A stretch of DNA of 64,000 bases from Sphingomonadales bacterium. GTDB lineage: Bacteria; Pseudomonadota; Alphaproteobacteria; Sphingomonadales; Sphingomonadaceae. The stretch lies in contig SBGG01000098.1 of assembly GCA_006226685.1 (NCBI GenBank), forward strand, positions 1 to 64,000, read 5' to 3'. Numbering within the stretch: position 1 is the first letter of the stretch; each line of letters opens with the position of its first letter. Positions 1 through 8,315 of this stretch are shown here, piece after piece. The notes under the pieces are model-generated. The model had not been told where the DNA came from, did not search any database, and saw only the letters and a program-made list of their open reading frames with translations. A program made the translations under genes and the position numbers.

Positions 1-40
1 CACGACCAGGCTCCGGCTCGGCCAGTGCGGACAGATCCAT
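1..40 (-). CDS. 5' end of an unidentified gene, cut by the window edge
   Basis: Only the first 13 codons lie in the window, reading leftwards from an ATG at 38-40 and beginning MDLSALAEPEPGR. A GAGGG ribosome-binding site sits five bases upstream of that ATG, which is the main reason to believe the start. The fragment is too short to assign to a family. It would be divergent from the metalloprotease-like gene that starts at 289. Confidence 0.4.
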   Translation of the reverse strand, partial: MDLSALAEPEPGR

Positions 41-187
41 GAAACCCTCATGGGACAATCACCGCATAGCTCCGCAATTACAGATCCTGACCCTAGGGAC
101 GTCATGAAAAAACCATTTTTTAAAATCGGTGTTTTCATGCCAAAATTTAAGGCTGAACGGTTCCGGCAAGGGCACCATTCTCGCTTC

Positions 188-222
188 GTTCGAACCATTT
201 CCATGATCCAGGTAGTTCGAAC
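188..222. repeat. Two GTTCGAAC palindromes in a divergent intergenic region
   Basis: The 8-bp palindrome GTTCGAAC occurs at 188-195 and again at 215-222, 27 bp apart, and a related GAACGGTTC lies about 35 bp further upstream. They sit between two divergent genes, where an operator could act on both. The spacing does not match the direct-repeat SOS box of alphaproteobacteria (GTTC-N7-GTTC). No function is assigned. Confidence 0.3.
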
Positions 223-288
223 GCCTTCGGTTTGGGAGCATCCCCCATATAGCCGCAGCCCGGTTTCAATTGTCTTCGGACGCCCCAT

Positions 289-696
289 ATGGTCTTCATG
301 ACCAGCAACGGCGCCCATACACCCGATGCGGCCGCTCTGGAGCATTTGGCCCACAAGGCGGTCAGGCAGCTTCCGACGGTATTCCGCGAACATCTGGGGG
401 ACGTGGTGTTCCGCGTTCAGGATTTTCCCGATAACGAGATGTTGCAGGCCGTGGGCGCGACCAGCCCTTGGGCTCTTCTCGGATTATATCACGGCCGCTC
501 CCTCGACCGCCGTTCGATCTGGTCCACGGGCGACATGCCCAGCATCATATCCCTGTTCCGACGGCCGCTGCTTGCTGAATGTCACAGGCTCGGCGTTCCC
601 CTCAAAGAGATGGTGACTCATGTGATCGTCCATGAGATCGGTCACCATTTCGGGCTGTCTGACGCGGACATGAGCAGCATTGAGAAGGAACCCTGA
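289..696 (+). CDS. Metallopeptidase family protein (MMP-like zincin, DUF1025 type)
   Basis: The 135-residue protein carries HEIGHHFGLSD at residues 115-125. This is the HExxHxxGxxD zinc signature of a small single-domain family of predicted zincins found mainly in alphaproteobacteria and actinobacteria. His115, His119 and Asp125 are the likely zinc ligands and Glu116 the general base. There is no signal peptide or membrane segment, so a cytoplasmic location is expected. The substrate is unknown. The ATG at 289 and another at 298 are both usable. The next gene begins two bases after the stop codon, so the two are probably co-transcribed. Family assignment is firm; activity is inferred from the motif. 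Confidence 0.85.
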   Translation: MVFMTSNGAHTPDAAALEHLAHKAVRQLPTVFREHLGDVVFRVQDFPDNEMLQAVGATSPWALLGLYHGRSLDRRSIWSTGDMPSIISLFRRPLLAECHRLGVPLKEMVTHVIVHEIGHHFGLSDADMSSIEKEP

Positions 697-698
697 TC

Positions 699-1241
699 AT
701 GGAAGAGTTGCACCTCAGCAAGGCATTCACGCTCATTGAGCCGGGGCCGGTCGTGCTGGTGACGACGAATGACGGCCAGACAGACAATGTGATGACCATC
801 AGCTGGACCATGGTGCTGGACTTTTCACCGGCTTTCGCAATCAGCACCGGGGCCTGGAACCATTCCTATGCGGCGCTCCATGACAGCAGGGAGTGCGTGC
901 TGGCCATTCCTGCGGTCGACATGATCGACACGGCGGTCGGCATCGGAACCTGTTCGGGGGAAGATACGGACAAGTTCGGGAAATTCGGTCTCACCCGCGT
1001 AAAGGCGCACCACGTCCGCGCGCCGCTGATTCAGGACTGCCTTGCAAATATCGAATGCCGTGTCGTCGACATCATCGATCGACATAATATCATCATACTC
1101 GAAGGCATTGCCGCCTATTTCAACGCTGCGCGGGCCGAGCAAAGGATGATTCACGCTGTCGGCGATGGCACCTTCATTGCCGATGGTGCCCGCATGGACC
1201 GGAAGGCAATGATGCGATCCAAGCTGCCGCCCGGGCTATAG
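699..1241 (+). CDS. Flavin reductase-like protein (FMN-binding split barrel)
   Basis: The 180-residue protein has the pattern of the flavin reductase-like split-barrel family: an N-terminal PGPVVLVTT strand, a TDNVMTISW segment that in relatives contacts FMN phosphate, a CVLAIP strand, and a central region ending in GIGTCSGEDTDKF. Members bind FMN and either reduce free flavin or act as small oxidoreductases; the substrate cannot be read from sequence. It starts two bases after the upstream metalloprotease-like gene, so translational coupling is likely. The length is normal for the family. A partner monooxygenase is not visible nearby. Confidence 0.8.
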   Translation: MEELHLSKAFTLIEPGPVVLVTTNDGQTDNVMTISWTMVLDFSPAFAISTGAWNHSYAALHDSRECVLAIPAVDMIDTAVGIGTCSGEDTDKFGKFGLTRVKAHHVRAPLIQDCLANIECRVVDIIDRHNIIILEGIAAYFNAARAEQRMIHAVGDGTFIADGARMDRKAMMRSKLPPGL

Positions 1242-1544
1242 CGCGGGTTCCATTTCGCGGCGCTCACCTCTGGTTCAGACGTTCGAAGGAACACCATTTC
1301 CTTCCATCACCCCCGGGCGCCCGTTTCCGGCGGATTCGGGAAATGCAGAATTTTCGGGAATTAGGGTCAGGAGATCCCGGCAGGGCCGGAGAGTGGCCGG
1401 CCATTCCACTTGCCGCCGGACCTTTACCGACCTGCCGGAAAGAGATGGAAAATAGTTGTCTGCAAGGCGCGTCACCCTGTAGGCAACCGGCTCCCCGCCG
1501 GGTGCTTCCCGCCCCGGCCAGCCCCGTGGAGACTGACATTGAGC
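1242..1544. other. Non-coding interval of 303 bp
   Basis: No convincing gene is present. A 91-codon open frame on the minus strand lacks any recognisable motif, has no ribosome-binding site, and looks like a by-product of GC-rich composition. The stretch presumably holds the promoter of the RidA gene that follows, but I could not single out promoter boxes. Confidence 0.5.
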
Positions 1545-2012
1545 ATGATCGAGCAGAAACTCGCCGACCTTGGCATTACCTTGCCGAACGCCCCGGCCCC
1601 GGCCGCCAATTATGTGCCCTATGTTCAGAGCGGCAATCTGGTGTTCATCGCGGGGCAGGTCTGCTTCGGCGCCGACGGTAAGCTGGCCGACCGGCACAAG
1701 GGCAAGCTGGGCGGAGAGGTTTCGGACGAAGCCGGTAAAGAAGCGGCGCGGCTGTGCGCGATCAACCTGCTGGCGCAGCTCAATGCCGCAACCGGCGGCG
1801 ATCTCGATCGCGTGACCCGCTGTGTGCGGCTGGGCGGTTTCGTCAATGCCCGTCCCGACTATGCGGCGATCCCGCAGATCGTGAACGGCGCATCCGACCT
1901 GATGGTCGAGGTTTTCGGCGACATTGGCCGCCACGCCCGTTCGGCCGTGGGCTGCGCAGAACTGCCGTTCGACTGTGCGGTCGAGGTCGAAGGCATTTTC
2001 GAAATCAAGTGA
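1545..2012 (+). CDS. RidA family protein (YjgF/YER057c/UK114)
   Basis: From the chosen ATG the product is 155 residues and runs from MIEQKLADLGITLP to VEVEGIFEIK. It shows the RidA pattern: SGNLVFIAGQ near the start, a VTRCVRLGGFVN strand with the conserved arginine that binds the substrate carboxylate, and a C-terminal glutamate-containing strand. RidA trimers hydrolyse reactive enamine/imine intermediates released by PLP enzymes. The longer subfamily members (about 150 residues) often have looser substrate range than RidA proper. The open frame extends 45 codons further upstream, but that extension has no family similarity. A TTG two codons upstream is an alternative start. Confidence 0.88.
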   Translation: MIEQKLADLGITLPNAPAPAANYVPYVQSGNLVFIAGQVCFGADGKLADRHKGKLGGEVSDEAGKEAARLCAINLLAQLNAATGGDLDRVTRCVRLGGFVNARPDYAAIPQIVNGASDLMVEVFGDIGRHARSAVGCAELPFDCAVEVEGIFEIK

Positions 2013-2061
2013 AGGCGTGACTGCGCGCCGGGGGCGCTTCCCATACCGCCCCCGGCGCGTG

Positions 2062-3387
2062 CTATGCGCCGCCCTGCCGGGTGGAGGCCGCCCGCGCCAG
2101 ATCCTCGTCACTCGCGCCTGCACTGATAACCTGCGCCGCGACCAGATCGCCCACCACGTTGAGGGTGGTGCGGCACATGTCGAGCAGCCGGTCGACGCCC
2201 AGCACCAGCCCGACCCCGGCGGGCGGCACGCCGATGGTGCCGAGGATCAGCGCGATCACTGGCAGCGACCCGGCCGGAACGCCCGCCGTACCGATGCCGC
2301 CGAGAATACAGATCAGCATCACCGTCGCCTGCTGCCCCAGCGTCAGATCGACGCCGAAAAACTGGGCAAGAAAGAGCACGGTCACGCCCTCGAACATCGC
2401 GGTGCCGTTCTGATTGGCGGTCGCGCCGATGGTCAGGACAAAGCGCGCGATCGGTCGCGGCAGCTTCAGCTGTTCATCGGCGACGCGCAGCGAAGTCGGC
2501 AGCGTCGCGTTGGACGATGCGGTCGCAAACGCCATCACGCTCGCCTCCTGCGTTTCACGGAAAAAGGCGAGCGGGTTCTTGTGCCCGAGAAACGCGAGCA
2601 GCATTGGGAACACGCCGAACATCTGCAACCCCAGCGCCAGCAAGACGACCCCGACATAGGCCGACAGCCTGATGATGAGATCCCAGCCGAACAGCGCGGC
2701 GAGGTTGAACATGAAGCAGAAGATCGCGAGCGGCGCCATCCGGATGACGATCCCGATCAGTTTCATCGATATTTCGAACACCCCCTCGATGCCGGAACGC
2801 AACACCTGCGTCTTTTCCGGATCGGTAACGAGGAAGCCGATGCCGAACATCAGCGCGAAGAACATCACCGCCAATATGTCGTTTTCGCTCATCGCCTGAA
2901 TGAAATTGGAGGGCACGATCGCGACGATGGAATCAATGCCGGTCTGCGCTTCTCCGGCGCGCTCGACGATCGCCTTCGCTCCCTTTCCTGAGGTTTCGAG
3001 CAGCGATCTCGCGGTTTCCGGGTCAACGCCGGCCCCCGGCTTCAGCAGGTTGACCACCGCGATGCTGAGCGCAACGGAAATGGCCGAAACGGCAATGGTG
3101 TAGATCAGTGTGCGCACGCCAATCGCCTTGAGTGCGCGGATCTCCCCCATTTCCGCGACCCCGACGATCAGCGCGGAAACGAGCAGGGGGATCACCAGCA
3201 TGAACAGCAGGCGCAGGAATATCTGGCCAATGGGGCCAGTGACATGGGTGGCGACCCATTCGATCCATGGTGCGCCGCCGACAAGGCTGTAGGCGGCCAG
3301 CCCCAGCACCAGTCCGGCCAGAAAACCGCCGAACATCCAGTAATGCAGCCGGTGCTCGCGCTTTTCCTCGGTCGTGTTGGCGGTCAT
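2062..3387 (-). CDS. Dicarboxylate/amino acid:cation symporter (SDF family)
   Basis: The 441-residue membrane protein belongs to the glutamate/dicarboxylate carrier fold (GltPh, GltP, DctA). Visible landmarks are the serine-rich hairpin [12 protein letters not shown], the TM7 motif [11 protein letters not shown], the second hairpin [14 protein letters not shown] and the TM8 stretch [18 protein letters not shown]8 keeps the Asp, Arg and Asn that bind substrate and sodium in GltPh, including the arginine that selects acidic side chains. The TM7 motif is NQNGT where most relatives have NMDGT, so one sodium ligand is changed. The start at 3387 is fixed by AGGGAGA just upstream; a 65-codon upstream extension is unrelated to the family. 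Confidence 0.92.
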   Translation of the reverse strand: MTANTTEEKREHRLHYWMFGGFLAGLVLGLAAYSLVGGAPWIEWVATHVTGPIGQIFLRLLFMLVIPLLVSALIVGVAEMGEIRALKAIGVRTLIYTIAVSAISVALSIAVVNLLKPGAGVDPETARSLLETSGKGAKAIVERAGEAQTGIDSIVAIVPSNFIQAMSENDILAVMFFALMFGIGFLVTDPEKTQVLRSGIEGVFEISMKLIGIVIRMAPLAIFCFMFNLAALFGWDLIIRLSAYVGVVLLALGLQMFGVFPMLLAFLGHKNPLAFFRETQEASVMAFATASSNATLPTSLRVADEQLKLPRPIARFVLTIGATANQNGTAMFEGVTVLFLAQFFGVDLTLGQQATVMLICILGGIGTAGVPAGSLPVIALILGTIGVPPAGVGLVLGVDRLLDMCRTTLNVVGDLVAAQVISAGASDEDLARAASTRQGGA

Positions 3388-3569
3388 GAGAATCTCCCTT
3401 GTGCGGACTTCTGCCCCGTTCCAACCGCTCTGTTCTGCACAGCTTTGCGCCATACTGTCCACCCCCGGCCCCAAATCGGCGGCGTAAAACAGGATGGCCG
3501 GGCGGCTCTGCTCTGCTAGAGAGCTCAGGATGACCGCGCTCTCCTTCCCCCGCCGGGTCCGATAATCCC

Positions 3570-4319
3570 ATGGCCGCGACACCCGCCTGGCCGCCGCGCA
3601 GCGCCCCCCGCCTCTTCGTCGAAACCGATCTGGGGCCGGATGCCTCCGTGCCGGTGGACGGCAATGCCGCCCATTATCTGATCTCCGTGATGCGGGTGAA
3701 GGAGGGCGACGCGGTGTTGCTGTTCAACGGGCGGGACGGAGAATGGGCCGCGCGTGCCACCGCGATCCGCAAGCGCGATCTGGTGCTGCTATGCGTGGAA
3801 CAGACAAAACCGCTCGAACCCGTGCCCGATTTCTGGTTGTGCGCCGCGCCGATCAAGAAAGGGCGCATCGACCTTGTCGCCGAAAAGGCCTGCGAACTGG
3901 GAGTCGCCCGGTGGCGCCCGGTGCTGACCAGCCGCGCGGTGGTGGACAAGCTTAACCCCGATCGCCTCGCCGCCCATATGGTGGAGGCGGCGGAACAATG
4001 CGGCCGCACCGCCGTGCCCGTTCTGGACGACATGGTGAAGCTGGCGGAATTGTTACGTGACTGGCCAGAGGGCCGCGTGCTGTTCTTCGCCGACGAATTG
4101 GGCGGCCAGCCCATGCGGCAGGCCTTCGCCGCTCATCCCGGCCCGGCGGCGTTGCTGATCGGCCCGGAAGGCGGCTTTACCACGCAGGAACGGGAGGCGA
4201 TCCGCGCCCATCCGGCGGCGGTCCCGATCTCGCTGGGGCCGCGCATATTACGCGCCGAAACCACCGCCATCGCGGCCACCGCCTGCTGGATGGCCGCCAA
4301 TGGAGATTGGCGCGGCTGA
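3570..4319 (+). CDS. rsmE: 16S rRNA (uracil(1498)-N(3))-methyltransferase
   Basis: The 249-residue SPOUT-family methyltransferase contains the knot motifs LLIGPEGGF (around 196-203) and LGPRILRAETTA (222-233), plus the conserved EAAEQCGR (139-146). RsmE methylates N3 of U1498 in helix 44 of 16S rRNA using S-adenosylmethionine. An N-terminal PUA-like domain (about 12-75) precedes the knotted domain. The start overlaps only the unused extension of the divergent symporter, leaving 182 bp between the two true starts. Length is typical. Confidence 0.93.
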   Translation: MAATPAWPPRSAPRLFVETDLGPDASVPVDGNAAHYLISVMRVKEGDAVLLFNGRDGEWAARATAIRKRDLVLLCVEQTKPLEPVPDFWLCAAPIKKGRIDLVAEKACELGVARWRPVLTSRAVVDKLNPDRLAAHMVEAAEQCGRTAVPVLDDMVKLAELLRDWPEGRVLFFADELGGQPMRQAFAAHPGPAALLIGPEGGFTTQEREAIRAHPAAVPISLGPRILRAETTAIAATACWMAANGDWRG

Positions 4320-4385
4320 ACCCTGATCCGGCAGCCCGGCGCCGAAATGTGCACCGCCGTAAATTTTTATGTTATACCCGAATGA

Positions 4386-4415
4386 ATTATTGCTCCGATG
4401 CAAAGCATTATTGCT
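4386..4415. repeat. Direct repeat ATTATTGCT upstream of gshA
   Basis: The 9-mer ATTATTGCT occurs at 4386-4394 and 4407-4415, exactly 21 bp apart, or two helical turns. It lies in an unusually AT-rich patch of the 166-bp gap before the glutamate-cysteine ligase gene. Two same-face copies in this position could be an activator or repressor site. This is an inference from spacing only; no known binding motif is recognised. Confidence 0.3.
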
Positions 4416-4485
4416 TAATGACCGATTGATCGGCCCGCCCTCCATTCCTATTTGCAGCTTTTAGCGGAGGGGGTAAGGCGGGCGG

Positions 4486-5859
4486 ATGAGCACCAGAACG
4501 GATACGGGGATGGACGATCCCGTCATCGAAAGCCGGGATCATCTGATCTCCGTGTTCTCCGGCGGCGAAAAGCCGCGGGAGCGCTGGCGCATCGGCACCG
4601 AGCATGAGAAATTCGTCTATGCGCTCGACGATTTCCACGCCCCTTCCTATGACGAGGAAAAGGGCATTCGCGCCCTGCTCGACGGCCTGACCGGATATGG
4701 CTGGGAACCGGTTTATGAGGGCGAGAATGTCATCGCCCTGTCCGGCGCCGACGGCACGATCAGCCTGGAACCGGCGGGCCAGCTCGAACTTTCCGGCGCA
4801 CCGCTCGACAATCTGCATCAGACCTGCGCGGAAACCGGCCGCCATCTCGAACAGGTGAAGGCGGTCGGCGACACGCTCGGCATCGGCTTTCTCGGCCTCG
4901 GCATGTGGCCGGACAAGACGCGCGCGGAACTGCCCGTCATGCCCAAGGGCCGCTATGGCATCATGCTGCGCCACATGCCGCGCGTCGGCAATCTCGGCCT
5001 CGATATGATGTTGCGCACCTGTACCATCCAGACCAATCTCGACTATGCCAGCGAGCCGGACATGGTGCAGAAATTCCGCGTTTCCCTCGCGTTGCAACCG
5101 CTGGCCACCGCGCTGTTCGCCAATTCGCCGTTCACCGAAGGCAAGCCCAATGGCTATCTTTCCTATCGCAGCCACATCTGGTCGGATACCGACCCGGCGC
5201 GCACCGGCATGCTGCCCTTCGTGTTCGAAGATGGTTTCGGCTATGAACGCTATGCCGATTATATGCTCGATGTGCCGATGTATTTCGTCTATCGCGACGG
5301 CGGCTATATCGATGCGGCGGGGCAGAGCTTCCGCGATTTCCTGAAGGGCGAGCTGCCCGCGCTGCCTGGCGAGAAACCGACCATTGGCGACTGGAACGAC
5401 CATCTTTCCACCGCCTTTCCCGAGGTGCGGCTCAAGAGCTTCCTCGAAATGCGCGGCGCGGATGGCGGACCGTGGAGCCGCATCTGTGCACTGCCTGCAT
5501 TGTGGGTCGGCCTGCTCTACGATCAGGGCGCGCTCGACGCGGCATGGGATCTGGTCAGCGGCTGGGACATGGAGGCGCGGCAGATATTGCGGGATTCCGT
5601 GCCGAAACTGGGGCTGGACGCGCCGGTTCCGGGCGGGCGGACATTGCGCGACATCGCGCCGGACGTGCTGGATATCGCGCAAAGCGGCCTTGCGGCACGG
5701 GCGCGGCTGGACAGCAGCGGCAATAATGAAACCGGTTTCCTCAACGCGCTGTACGAAGTGGTGGCGCGCGGCAAGACGCCTGCGGAGATTTTGCTCGACC
5801 GCTTCCACGGTGAGTGGGAAGGCGATATGAGCCATGTCTATGCCGAAGAAAGCTTCTGA
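4486..5859 (+). CDS. gshA: Glutamate-cysteine ligase (plant/proteobacterial type)
   Basis: The 457-residue protein starts with the diagnostic WRIGTEHEKF (about 32-41) and continues with ISLEPAGQLELSGAPL, the glutamate-binding glycine-rich region LGIGFLGLGMWP, and MLRTCTIQTNLDY. This is the plant-like class of gamma-glutamylcysteine synthetase common in alphaproteobacteria, catalysing ATP-dependent joining of glutamate and cysteine, the first step of glutathione synthesis. It is cytosolic. A GGAGGGGG stretch lies upstream of the chosen ATG. No glutathione synthetase gene is seen nearby. The direct repeat at 4386-4415 may regulate it. Confidence 0.93.
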   Translation: MSTRTDTGMDDPVIESRDHLISVFSGGEKPRERWRIGTEHEKFVYALDDFHAPSYDEEKGIRALLDGLTGYGWEPVYEGENVIALSGADGTISLEPAGQLELSGAPLDNLHQTCAETGRHLEQVKAVGDTLGIGFLGLGMWPDKTRAELPVMPKGRYGIMLRHMPRVGNLGLDMMLRTCTIQTNLDYASEPDMVQKFRVSLALQPLATALFANSPFTEGKPNGYLSYRSHIWSDTDPARTGMLPFVFEDGFGYERYADYMLDVPMYFVYRDGGYIDAAGQSFRDFLKGELPALPGEKPTIGDWNDHLSTAFPEVRLKSFLEMRGADGGPWSRICALPALWVGLLYDQGALDAAWDLVSGWDMEARQILRDSVPKLGLDAPVPGGRTLRDIAPDVLDIAQSGLAARARLDSSGNNETGFLNALYEVVARGKTPAEILLDRFHGEWEGDMSHVYAEESF

Positions 5860-5877
5860 CACGGACATTCTTGTCGC

Positions 5878-6831
5878 ATGAATAATGCGGAACAGCCGTC
5901 TTCCCGGCCGATCGGTCGTTTTCTGCTGCTGGGCGCGGCAGCGATCGCGCTGATTTCCGTCGGTTATGCGGTGACGCGGGACAAGGGTGATCCCGCCGCC
6001 CCGGCAACGGCCCCGGCCGCCGCGACGCAGGCTGCCCCTGACCCGGAAGCGATCATCCGCTCGTTACAGGAACGCGTCGGCGCCGATCCCAAGGACGCGG
6101 ACGGCTGGTATCAGCTGGGCTGGGTCTATTTCGAAACCGGCAAATATCCCGACGCCGCCCGCGCCTATCGCCGCGCGACGGATCTGAAACCCGACGATGC
6201 GACCGCCTGGTCGTCGCTGGGTGAGGCGCTGGTGATGGCGGACGAGCGCAACCCGATGCCGGACGAAGCGGCGAGGGCATTCGACAAGGCGCTCGCCATC
6301 GATCCCAAAGACCCGCGTGCGCGCTATTTCGGCGCGGTGCGCAAGGATCTTGCCGGAGATCATAGGGGCGCGATCGACGACTGGTTCGCACTGCTGAAAG
6401 ATACACCACCGGGCGCGCCGTGGGAGAAAGACCTGCGTCGTACCATCGAGCAGGCGGGCAAGGTTAACGACATAGAGGTCGCCGACCGGCTCGCCGCCTT
6501 CCCCGTGCCGGATGGCCATGCGGACAGGCCCTCCCCTTCCGCCGCGACCGACGCGATACCGGGACCGGACCGCGACCAGATGCAGGCCGCCGCCAGCCTG
6601 CCCAAGGCACAGCAGGACGCGATGATCGCCTCCATGGTCGGCGGGCTGGAAGACAAGCTGAAGGCCAATCCCGGCAATGTCGAAGGCTGGGTGATGTTGA
6701 TGCGCAGCCGCATGACCCTGAACGAAGGCGCCAGAGCCGCCGCTGCCCTGAAGGCCGCCATCGCCGCCAACCCGGCGAAGGAAAGCTATCTGCGCGAACA
6801 GGCGGCCCGGATCAGCGTACCCGGGGCATAG
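5878..6831 (+). CDS. TPR-repeat membrane-anchored protein (CcmI/NrfG-like)
   Basis: The 317-residue protein has an N-terminal membrane anchor (about residues 11-30, GRFLLLGAAAIALISVGYAV), then an Ala/Pro-rich linker and tetratricopeptide repeats. The repeats are visible as WYQLGWVYFETGKYPDAARAYRRA, a following AWSSLGEAL unit and a C-terminal GWVMLMRSRMTL unit. The architecture resembles the periplasmic TPR part of CcmI/CycH, which presents apocytochrome c for haem attachment, but no other ccm genes lie nearby. A general scaffold role is equally possible. It follows gshA by 18 bp, so co-transcription is likely although a link to glutathione is not obvious. Confidence 0.75.
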   Translation: MNNAEQPSSRPIGRFLLLGAAAIALISVGYAVTRDKGDPAAPATAPAAATQAAPDPEAIIRSLQERVGADPKDADGWYQLGWVYFETGKYPDAARAYRRATDLKPDDATAWSSLGEALVMADERNPMPDEAARAFDKALAIDPKDPRARYFGAVRKDLAGDHRGAIDDWFALLKDTPPGAPWEKDLRRTIEQAGKVNDIEVADRLAAFPVPDGHADRPSPSAATDAIPGPDRDQMQAAASLPKAQQDAMIASMVGGLEDKLKANPGNVEGWVMLMRSRMTLNEGARAAAALKAAIAANPAKESYLREQAARISVPGA

Positions 6832-7260
6832 CGTTTTTCGCGGGGAAGGATGGCCCTGCGTTGCAGGCGGCTTCCGCATCCTCATAACCGCTATCTGTCG
6901 AGCGGAACGGCGATTACGGCACATCGCCATGCCATCGGCCAGGCTGCCTGCCGCCGGACAAGAGAAGAAAGCCGGATTTTGGTGCCATTGGCCTCAGACA
7001 ATGATCGCTATGGTTCCGGCCCACCGTCACCCCTCCGGTGAACGACGACACTATTAATGATCGCATAAGGAACCGATTGCGCCACTGGTTGTTACTAGCT
7101 TCGCACTGAGCAGATTGTCGTTTGTATCGAACTATAAGAATCGTCTTATCACAGGGAATGTCCAAGACATCGAAAGACCTGAAGCGTTCCCGCCGCCATT
7201 CCTCTGCGTGACAGATTCTCATGAACACGCAGGACCGAAATTTAAGTTTGAAGGAGCAGC
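6832..7260. other. Non-coding interval of 429 bp upstream of the OmpA-like gene
   Basis: No gene is supported here. The last 200 bp are less GC-rich than the surroundings and end in a good ribosome-binding site (GAAGGAG) for the OmpA-like gene. A 16-codon open frame from the ATG at 7221 ends inside the start of that gene, but it has no ribosome-binding site of its own. A long 5' leader or a promoter with upstream regulation is plausible. Confidence 0.45.
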
Positions 7261-8124
7261 ATGATGACTAACCCGATAGCCCCTTTACTGCTTGCCATGC
7301 TTGCAGCAGGGTCCGCTTCAGCCAGTACGGCTGCACAGTCGCAGGAGCCCCTGTCGGTATCCGTAACCGATACGTCCGAACCGGAAACATCCGAAATGAC
7401 GCGCGGGCCGGACATTGAAGGCATTATCTCCGGACGTGGCGAGGATAAGATACGGGTCACGGCCACGGATGGCACGAGCACGATCGTCGCCTTCAACGAA
7501 ACAACTCAGATAAAGGCGAAAGGCGGGTTTCTGGGCCTTGGCCGCAGCAAGCTTACCGCCGATTCCCTGATGAACGGCCTGCCGGTTACGATCAAAACCC
7601 TGCAGTCGGGCGGTAGCCTGCTGGCCAGTCAGATCGAACTCAAGAACAACGACCTCAAAACCGCAAATATGATCCGCAACGGCACCGCCGAGGGTTTTGC
7701 CGCGCAAACCGCGGCGACCGGGGCGTTGCGCAGCCGCGTGGCCGATATCGGCGAGTATAATGTGAAGGGCACCACCAACGTCAATTTCGACACGGGCAAA
7801 GCCATATTGTCGGCTCAGGCGCAGAATGATCTTTGCGCAACAGCCACCACGGCCGAGGGCATGAAGAACGCTCTGCTTCTGGTGGTGGGCTACACCGATT
7901 CCACGGGGAACAGCGAATATAATCAGCGGCTCAGCGAAAAGCGCGCCGCGCGCGTCGTCAATTATCTGCAGCAGAATTGCGGCTGGAAACCCTATCGCAT
8001 GCTCACCCCCACCGGAATGTCCGAATCCCAGCCGCTTGCGGATAACGACACGGTCGAAGGCAGGGCACAGAACCGTCGCGTTGAGGTGAGCATTCTCGTG
8101 AGCAAAGGCCTGGACGGCCTATAA
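7261..8124 (+). CDS. OmpA-family envelope protein with N-terminal DUF5666-like domain
   Basis: The 287-residue product opens with a signal peptide ending near the Ala-rich SASASTAAQ (about 20-28). The middle part (about 50-145) repeats short beta-strand patterns such as IISGRGEDKIRV and GLPVTIKT, like the DUF5666 fold. The C-terminal 120 residues are an OmpA peptidoglycan-binding domain: NFDTGKAIL, GYTDSTGNSEYNQRLSEKR and RAQNRRVEV, with the Asp and Arg that hold diaminopimelate. It probably sits in the periplasm bound to peptidoglycan. No beta-barrel is present, so it is not a classical OmpA porin. GAAGGAG precedes the ATG. Confidence 0.85.
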   Translation: MMTNPIAPLLLAMLAAGSASASTAAQSQEPLSVSVTDTSEPETSEMTRGPDIEGIISGRGEDKIRVTATDGTSTIVAFNETTQIKAKGGFLGLGRSKLTADSLMNGLPVTIKTLQSGGSLLASQIELKNNDLKTANMIRNGTAEGFAAQTAATGALRSRVADIGEYNVKGTTNVNFDTGKAILSAQAQNDLCATATTAEGMKNALLLVVGYTDSTGNSEYNQRLSEKRAARVVNYLQQNCGWKPYRMLTPTGMSESQPLADNDTVEGRAQNRRVEVSILVSKGLDGL

Positions 8125-8187
8125 GAGTGATCGTTGAGGGGAAACGCGGACTGGCAGACAATGCAGGATCACGTTTCCCCATTTCGA

Positions 8188-8209
8188 GCCGCCATGAATG
8201 AATGGCGGC
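8188..8209. terminator. Bidirectional hairpin between convergent genes
   Basis: GCCGCCAT (8188-8195) pairs perfectly with ATGGCGGC (8202-8209) across a six-base loop. It lies between the converging OmpA-like and DUF1338 genes, where a terminator for the plus strand is expected. A short T run (TTT) follows on the plus strand, so termination is plausible but not textbook. Confidence 0.5.
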
Positions 8210-8222
8210 TTTCGAACATTCT

Positions 8223-8250
8223 GCGCGAAAAGCGGAAACCGGTTTCGCGC
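8223..8250. repeat. REP-like palindrome
   Basis: GCGCGAAA (8223-8230) is the exact reverse complement of TTTCGCGC (8243-8250), with CGG and CCG pairing inside. The core resembles the GGAAACCGGTTT-type extragenic palindromes scattered through alphaproteobacterial genomes. It sits beside the terminator hairpin in a convergent gap, the usual location for such elements. Copy number in the genome cannot be judged from this window. Confidence 0.5.
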
Positions 8251-8315
8251 TGAAAACGGTGCGACATCAAAATTTGGAACACGCGGTCTGCGCCAGATTT
8301 AGCGCAGCCGCCGCC

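Noticed and set aside
1264-1539. A 91-codon minus-strand frame in the gap before the RidA gene
   Set aside because: No ribosome-binding site, motif or plausible composition; treated as non-coding.
4408-5868. A 486-codon open frame on the minus strand over gshA
   Set aside because: It is the antisense of a gene with clear glutamate-cysteine ligase motifs; composition is typical of shadows.
7221-7271. A 16-codon open frame just before the OmpA-like gene
   Set aside because: No ribosome-binding site of its own and it overlaps the real start; probably chance.
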